From an uncultured Akkermansia sp. (GTDB taxonomy: Bacteria > Verrucomicrobiota > Verrucomicrobiia > Verrucomicrobiales > Akkermansiaceae): a stretch of 9,354 bases of DNA. Below the pieces are notes generated by a model, which was not told the DNA's origin, made no database searches, and saw only the letters and a list, made by a program, of their open reading frames with translations. The stretch's first letter is position 1; the number at the start of each line of letters is the position of its first letter. The position numbers and the translations under genes are program-made. Of this stretch, positions 7,174 through 9,354 are shown piece after piece. The DNA lies in contig CAAFXA010000478.1 in NCBI GenBank assembly GCA_900766865.1, positions 1-9,354 of the forward strand, read 5' to 3'.

Positions 7174-7203
7174 AATTGTATTTTCTGCTAGTCGGGTGAT
7201 AAA

Positions 7204-7770
7204 TCAGACAGTCATGATTTCCTTCTCCTTGGCCATCACGAGCTCGTCTACCTTCTTGACATACTTGTCGGTGAGCTTCTGCACCTTGTCTTCAGCCAGA
7301 CGCACGCCGTCCTCGGTCAGGATGTTGTCAGCCTTCAGCTTCTTCACACCATCCATGCCTGTCTTGCGCACGCCGCGAATGCGCACGCGGGTCTCCTCGG
7401 AGAGAGCCTTCACATGCTTGCAGAGCTCCTTACGGCGCTCGCCGGTCAGCTCGGGGATGGGCAGACGCACGGAACGGGCATCAATGATGGGGGTGATGTT
7501 CAGACTGCTCTCAGCGATGGCCTTCTTGATGTCGTTAAGGGTGCTGGGGTCGAACGGCTGAATGAGAATGGAACGGGCATCCGGGGTGGACACCACAGCC
7601 AGGCTCTTGAGCTTCATGCTCGTGCCATAGGAGGCCACAAAAATGTCCATATTGTCCACCAGAGAGGGGGAGGCCTTACCAGTTCGCACACCGGCGAACT
7701 TGGTCATCATATTCTCGAGGGCTTCCTCCATGGAGGTCTCGGTCTCGAGCAAGAGTGTTTCTTCGTCCAT
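7204..7770 (-). CDS. frr: Ribosome recycling factor
   Basis: The 188-residue protein splits post-termination ribosomes together with EF-G. Length matches the usual ~185. Hallmarks include MTKFAGVRTGKASPSLVD (22-39, usually RTGRASP), SYGT (47-50), LAVVSTPDARSILIQPFDPS (57-76), IPELTGERRKEL (105-116) and EETRVRIRGVRK (125-136), the last containing the conserved Arg region that contacts rRNA. The segment usually written VRRDAN is replaced by VRKTGMDG (134-141). The C-terminal helix ends in KEKEIMTV, close to the common K..E(I/L)M.V ending. It is 32 nt after pyrH on the same strand, the classic pyrH-frr pairing, and 30 nt ahead of the bactofilin gene. The spacer before the ATG is AT-rich with no Shine-Dalgarno sequence. 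Confidence 0.98.
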   Translation of the reverse strand: MDEETLLLETETSMEEALENMMTKFAGVRTGKASPSLVDNMDIFVASYGTSMKLKSLAVVSTPDARSILIQPFDPSTLNDIKKAIAESSLNITPIIDARSVRLPIPELTGERRKELCKHVKALSEETRVRIRGVRKTGMDGVKKLKADNILTEDGVRLAEDKVQKLTDKYVKKVDELVMAKEKEIMTV

Positions 7771-7802
7771 ATTGATTTGAGTGTTTGAGTTATTGTTAAA
7801 AA

Positions 7803-8534
7803 TTATTCGCTGATAACGGAGCCAATCTGCTCACCCAGCAGAGCGCGGGTAATGTTGCCGGGCTGGTGCATATCGAACACCATGATAGGCTTCTTGTTGT
7901 CCTTGCACAGGGTGAAAGCCGTCTGGTCCATCACCTTCAGCTCGCGGGAAATGCACTCCTCGTAGCTGATGTGGTCGAAACGCGTTGCGTTCGGCTCCAC
8001 CTTGGGGTCTGCGGAGTACACACCATCCACGGATGTAGCCTTCATCACCACCTCGGCGTTGATTTCGCAGGCGCGGAGGGCGGCTGCCGTATCTGTGCTG
8101 AAGAAGGGATTGCCCGTACCAGCAGCAAATACCACCACCTGACCATCACGAAGCAGCTCGCGAGCCGTGTTGCGCACATAAGGCTCTGCTACATTCTTCA
8201 TCTCGATGGCACTCATCACATGTGCGGGCACACCGGCCTCCTGCACAGCGGAGCAGATGGAAAGAGCATTCATCACCGTGGCCAGCATACCCACATAGTC
8301 CGCCGTCGGACGATCCATGCCACGCACGCTTGCCTTGGCACCGCGCCAGATGTTTCCGCCGCCCACCACAATGGCAATCTGCAGATTACCCTTCTGCTGA
8401 GCCTCAGCAATCTCGCGTGCAATGCGAGCTACGATTTCCGGGGAAATATTATCCTTGCTGCCCTGCGCACGCAGAGCCTCGCCGCTCAGTTTGAGCAGGA
8501 TACGCTTATATTTGGGAGAGGATGAATCGCTCAT
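7803..8534 (-). CDS. pyrH: UMP kinase (uridylate kinase)
   Basis: The 243-residue enzyme of the amino-acid-kinase fold phosphorylates UMP to UDP with ATP, usually as a hexamer regulated by GTP and UTP. Motifs: YKRILLKLSGEAL (9-21, phosphate binding), VVGGGNIWRG (56-65), ADYVGMLATVMNA (78-90), GTGNPFFSTDTAAALRA (139-155, UMP phosphate site) and KATSVDGVYSADP (165-177, ATP site). Length matches the family. The start gives the usual short tail before YKRILLKLSG. It leads the pyrH-frr-bactofilin operon and is divergent from adk. The commonly associated rpsB-tsf genes are not upstream. A consensus TATAAT ends 8 nt before the ATG, so the message may be leaderless. Confidence 0.98.
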   Translation of the reverse strand: MSDSSSPKYKRILLKLSGEALRAQGSKDNISPEIVARIAREIAEAQQKGNLQIAIVVGGGNIWRGAKASVRGMDRPTADYVGMLATVMNALSICSAVQEAGVPAHVMSAIEMKNVAEPYVRNTARELLRDGQVVVFAAGTGNPFFSTDTAAALRACEINAEVVMKATSVDGVYSADPKVEPNATRFDHISYEECISRELKVMDQTAFTLCKDNKKPIMVFDMHQPGNITRALLGEQIGSVISE

Positions 8535-8542
8535 GAGAGAAG

Positions 8543-8571
8543 ATTATAATTCGTCACGCAATACTTTGCCA
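8543..8571 (-). promoter_or_regulatory. Candidate pyrH operon promoter
   Basis: On the minus strand a perfect TATAAT (8548-8543) lies 17 nt from TGGCAA (8571-8566, 3 of 6). Only 8 nt separate the -10 from the pyrH ATG, so transcription would start at or within 1-2 nt of the start codon. Confidence 0.55.
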
Positions 8572-8773
8572 CGTTCTGCCTCAAAAAGCGAGCCTAAAAT
8601 GTGCCAGCTTCTAAAAAATCCGCAATAACGCTCCGGAGGGCAAATCCGCCTCCTTGCTCCAAATCCCGGCAAAGGCCGCATTTCTGCGAAGCTCGAGCAT
8701 ATTGCACCGGGTGAACTAACACCTTTTTCCTGCCAGAAGAGGGACGGCTTGCGGCTGTTACAAGAAAATAAGC

Positions 8774-8801
8774 TTGCAATCCTGAAAAAATCGGGCATAA
8801 T
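8774..8801 (+). promoter_or_regulatory. Candidate adk promoter
   Basis: TTGCAA (8774-8779) and CATAAT (8796-8801, 5 of 6) are 16 nt apart. The predicted start site is near 8808, giving a leader of about 44 nt that contains the hairpin at 8812-8830. Confidence 0.6.
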
Positions 8802-8811
8802 AGCCGCAGCG

Positions 8812-8830
8812 GCTGCCGGGAATCGGCAGC
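8812..8830 (+). promoter_or_regulatory. Hairpin in the adk leader
   Basis: GCTGCCG (8812-8818) and CGGCAGC (8824-8830) form a perfect 7-bp stem with a 5-nt loop close to the predicted 5' end of the adk message. No T-run follows, so it is not a terminator. It could protect the 5' end or affect translation. It matches no riboswitch class I know. Confidence 0.4.
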
Positions 8831-8851
8831 AGAGCTCAATCTTACAAGAAT

Positions 8852-9354
8852 ATGAAAACGCTCAAGAGATTTGTACTTGTAGGCGCCCCGGCCTCCGGCA
8901 AGGGCACACAGTCTAACTTCCTTTCCGAGACCTACGACCTGAAGCCGCTGAGCACAGGTGCTCTGCTGCGTGCAGAGATTGCCGCCGGCTCCGAGCTGGG
9001 TCTGGAGGCCAAGAAGTACATGGACGCCGCCATGTTCGTGCCGGATGAGGTAGTGAACGGCATTGTGGCCAAGTGGCTGGGCGAGAACAAGGATTGCGGC
9101 TGCCTGCTGGATGGCTATCCCCGTACCGTAGCTCAGGCCGAAACCCTGGATGCCAACCTGAGCGCCATGGGTCTGGGTGTGGACATTGTGGTTTACCTGA
9201 ACGTGGCTGCCGAGCTCATCGAGGCTCGCATGCTTAAGCGCAAGGCCTGCCCCGCCTGCGGCGAGACTACCCGCAACGGCGAGGAGGTATGCCCCAAGTG
9301 CGGTGGCGCCATGATTGTGCGCACCGATGACAACCCCGAGGCTTTCGCCAAGCG
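8852..9354 (+). CDS. adk: Adenylate kinase, zinc-LID type (3' end outside window)
   Basis: The first 167 residues are present and the frame is still open at the window edge. Adenylate kinase converts ATP + AMP to 2 ADP in the cytosol. The P-loop is GAPASGKGT (11-19), with Ala where GAPGSGKGT is commoner. Further motifs: LSTGALLRAEIAAGSELG (33-50, AMP site; usually GDMLR), FVPDEVV (62-68), LLDGYPRTVAQAE (85-97; usually DGFPRT) and DIVVYLNV (111-118). The LID has four cysteines, CPAC (133-136) and CPKC (147-150), followed by VRTDDNPEAF (156-165), indicating a structural zinc site. The 10-residue gap between the Cys pairs is shorter than the 16 in Bacillus-type zinc LIDs. No Shine-Dalgarno sequence precedes the ATG at 8852. 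The gene is divergent from pyrH. Confidence 0.97.
   Translation, partial: MKTLKRFVLVGAPASGKGTQSNFLSETYDLKPLSTGALLRAEIAAGSELGLEAKKYMDAAMFVPDEVVNGIVAKWLGENKDCGCLLDGYPRTVAQAETLDANLSAMGLGVDIVVYLNVAAELIEARMLKRKACPACGETTRNGEEVCPKCGGAMIVRTDDNPEAFAK

Larger units (their letters stand above)
8535..8851. other. 317-bp divergent intergenic region between pyrH and adk
   Basis: This region contains a promoter for each flanking gene and an adk leader hairpin, all listed separately. The middle (about 8575-8770) holds no gene I can support: minus-strand open frames at 8544-8798 and 8594-8839 lack family motifs and run across the adk promoter. A weak hairpin GGTG/CACC (8710-8723) followed by T5 (8724-8728) reads on the plus strand. 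A 9-bp direct repeat TTACAAGAA occurs at 8758-8766 and 8842-8850, the second copy just before the adk start. Confidence 0.6.

Noticed and set aside
8544..8798. 84-codon minus-strand open frame directly upstream of pyrH
   Set aside because: It begins within the adk -10 and ends across the pyrH -10. There is no start context or recognisable family, and a second frame in the same strand is equally open.
8758..8850. 9-bp direct repeat TTACAAGAA as an operator pair or mobile-element footprint
   Set aside because: There are only two copies 84 nt apart, with no inverted repeats or transposase; such a match can arise by chance in a region this size.
1..9354. Search for a novel defence, CRISPR, phage or mobile system
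   Set aside because: No repeat arrays, integrase, transposase, reverse transcriptase, toxin-antitoxin or nuclease genes were found. The genes are core functions apart from the two uncharacterised exported proteins.

Overview
The window is bacterial, gene-dense and made mostly of housekeeping genes. Direct reading supports ten protein-coding genes: nine complete and one cut by the right edge. The gene families, the GC-rich coding sequence, a bactofilin in the pyrH-frr cluster and the near-total absence of Shine-Dalgarno sequences suggest a Verrucomicrobiota relative, possibly Akkermansia-like. That placement is inference from style, because no 16S or clade-specific marker is present.

Layout, left to right. 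(1) Positions 1-115 hold a GC-rich hairpin and no gene. (2) On the minus strand lie a small outer-membrane-type lipoprotein (1096-1551) and then galM, aldose 1-epimerase (116-1060). (3) A 73-bp divergent intergenic region carries back-to-back promoter-like sites. From it an unrecognised secreted protein (1625-2386, plus) is read away from the lipoprotein, and it ends at a strong intrinsic terminator (2409-2450). (4) A plus-strand operon follows: a membrane-anchored PpiC/SurA-type peptidyl-prolyl isomerase (2614-3645), aroA (3635-4945, overlapping by 11 nt) and dnaG primase (4946-6793, abutting with 0 nt between). It ends at a probably bidirectional terminator (6798-6829). (5) A convergent minus-strand operon carries pyrH (8534-7803), frr (7770-7204) and a bactofilin (7173-6853). 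(6) A 317-bp divergent region holds promoters for pyrH and for adk. adk (8852 onward, plus) runs off the right edge.

How the genes relate: pyrH and adk are nucleotide kinases read divergently (UMP to UDP, AMP to ADP). frr recycles ribosomes, and the bactofilin is a cytoskeletal or envelope scaffold protein. The PPIase-aroA-dnaG unit combines envelope protein folding, aromatic amino-acid synthesis and replication priming, and is tightly packed enough for translational coupling.

The clearest non-textbook signal concerns gene starts. None of the ten has a recognisable Shine-Dalgarno sequence, and several promoter-like motifs sit so close to start codons that leaderless or near-leaderless mRNAs are predicted. 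I see no CRISPR array, mobile element, tRNA, rRNA, defence system or novel multi-gene system. The truly uncharacterised content is the lipoprotein and secreted-protein pair at 1096-2386.
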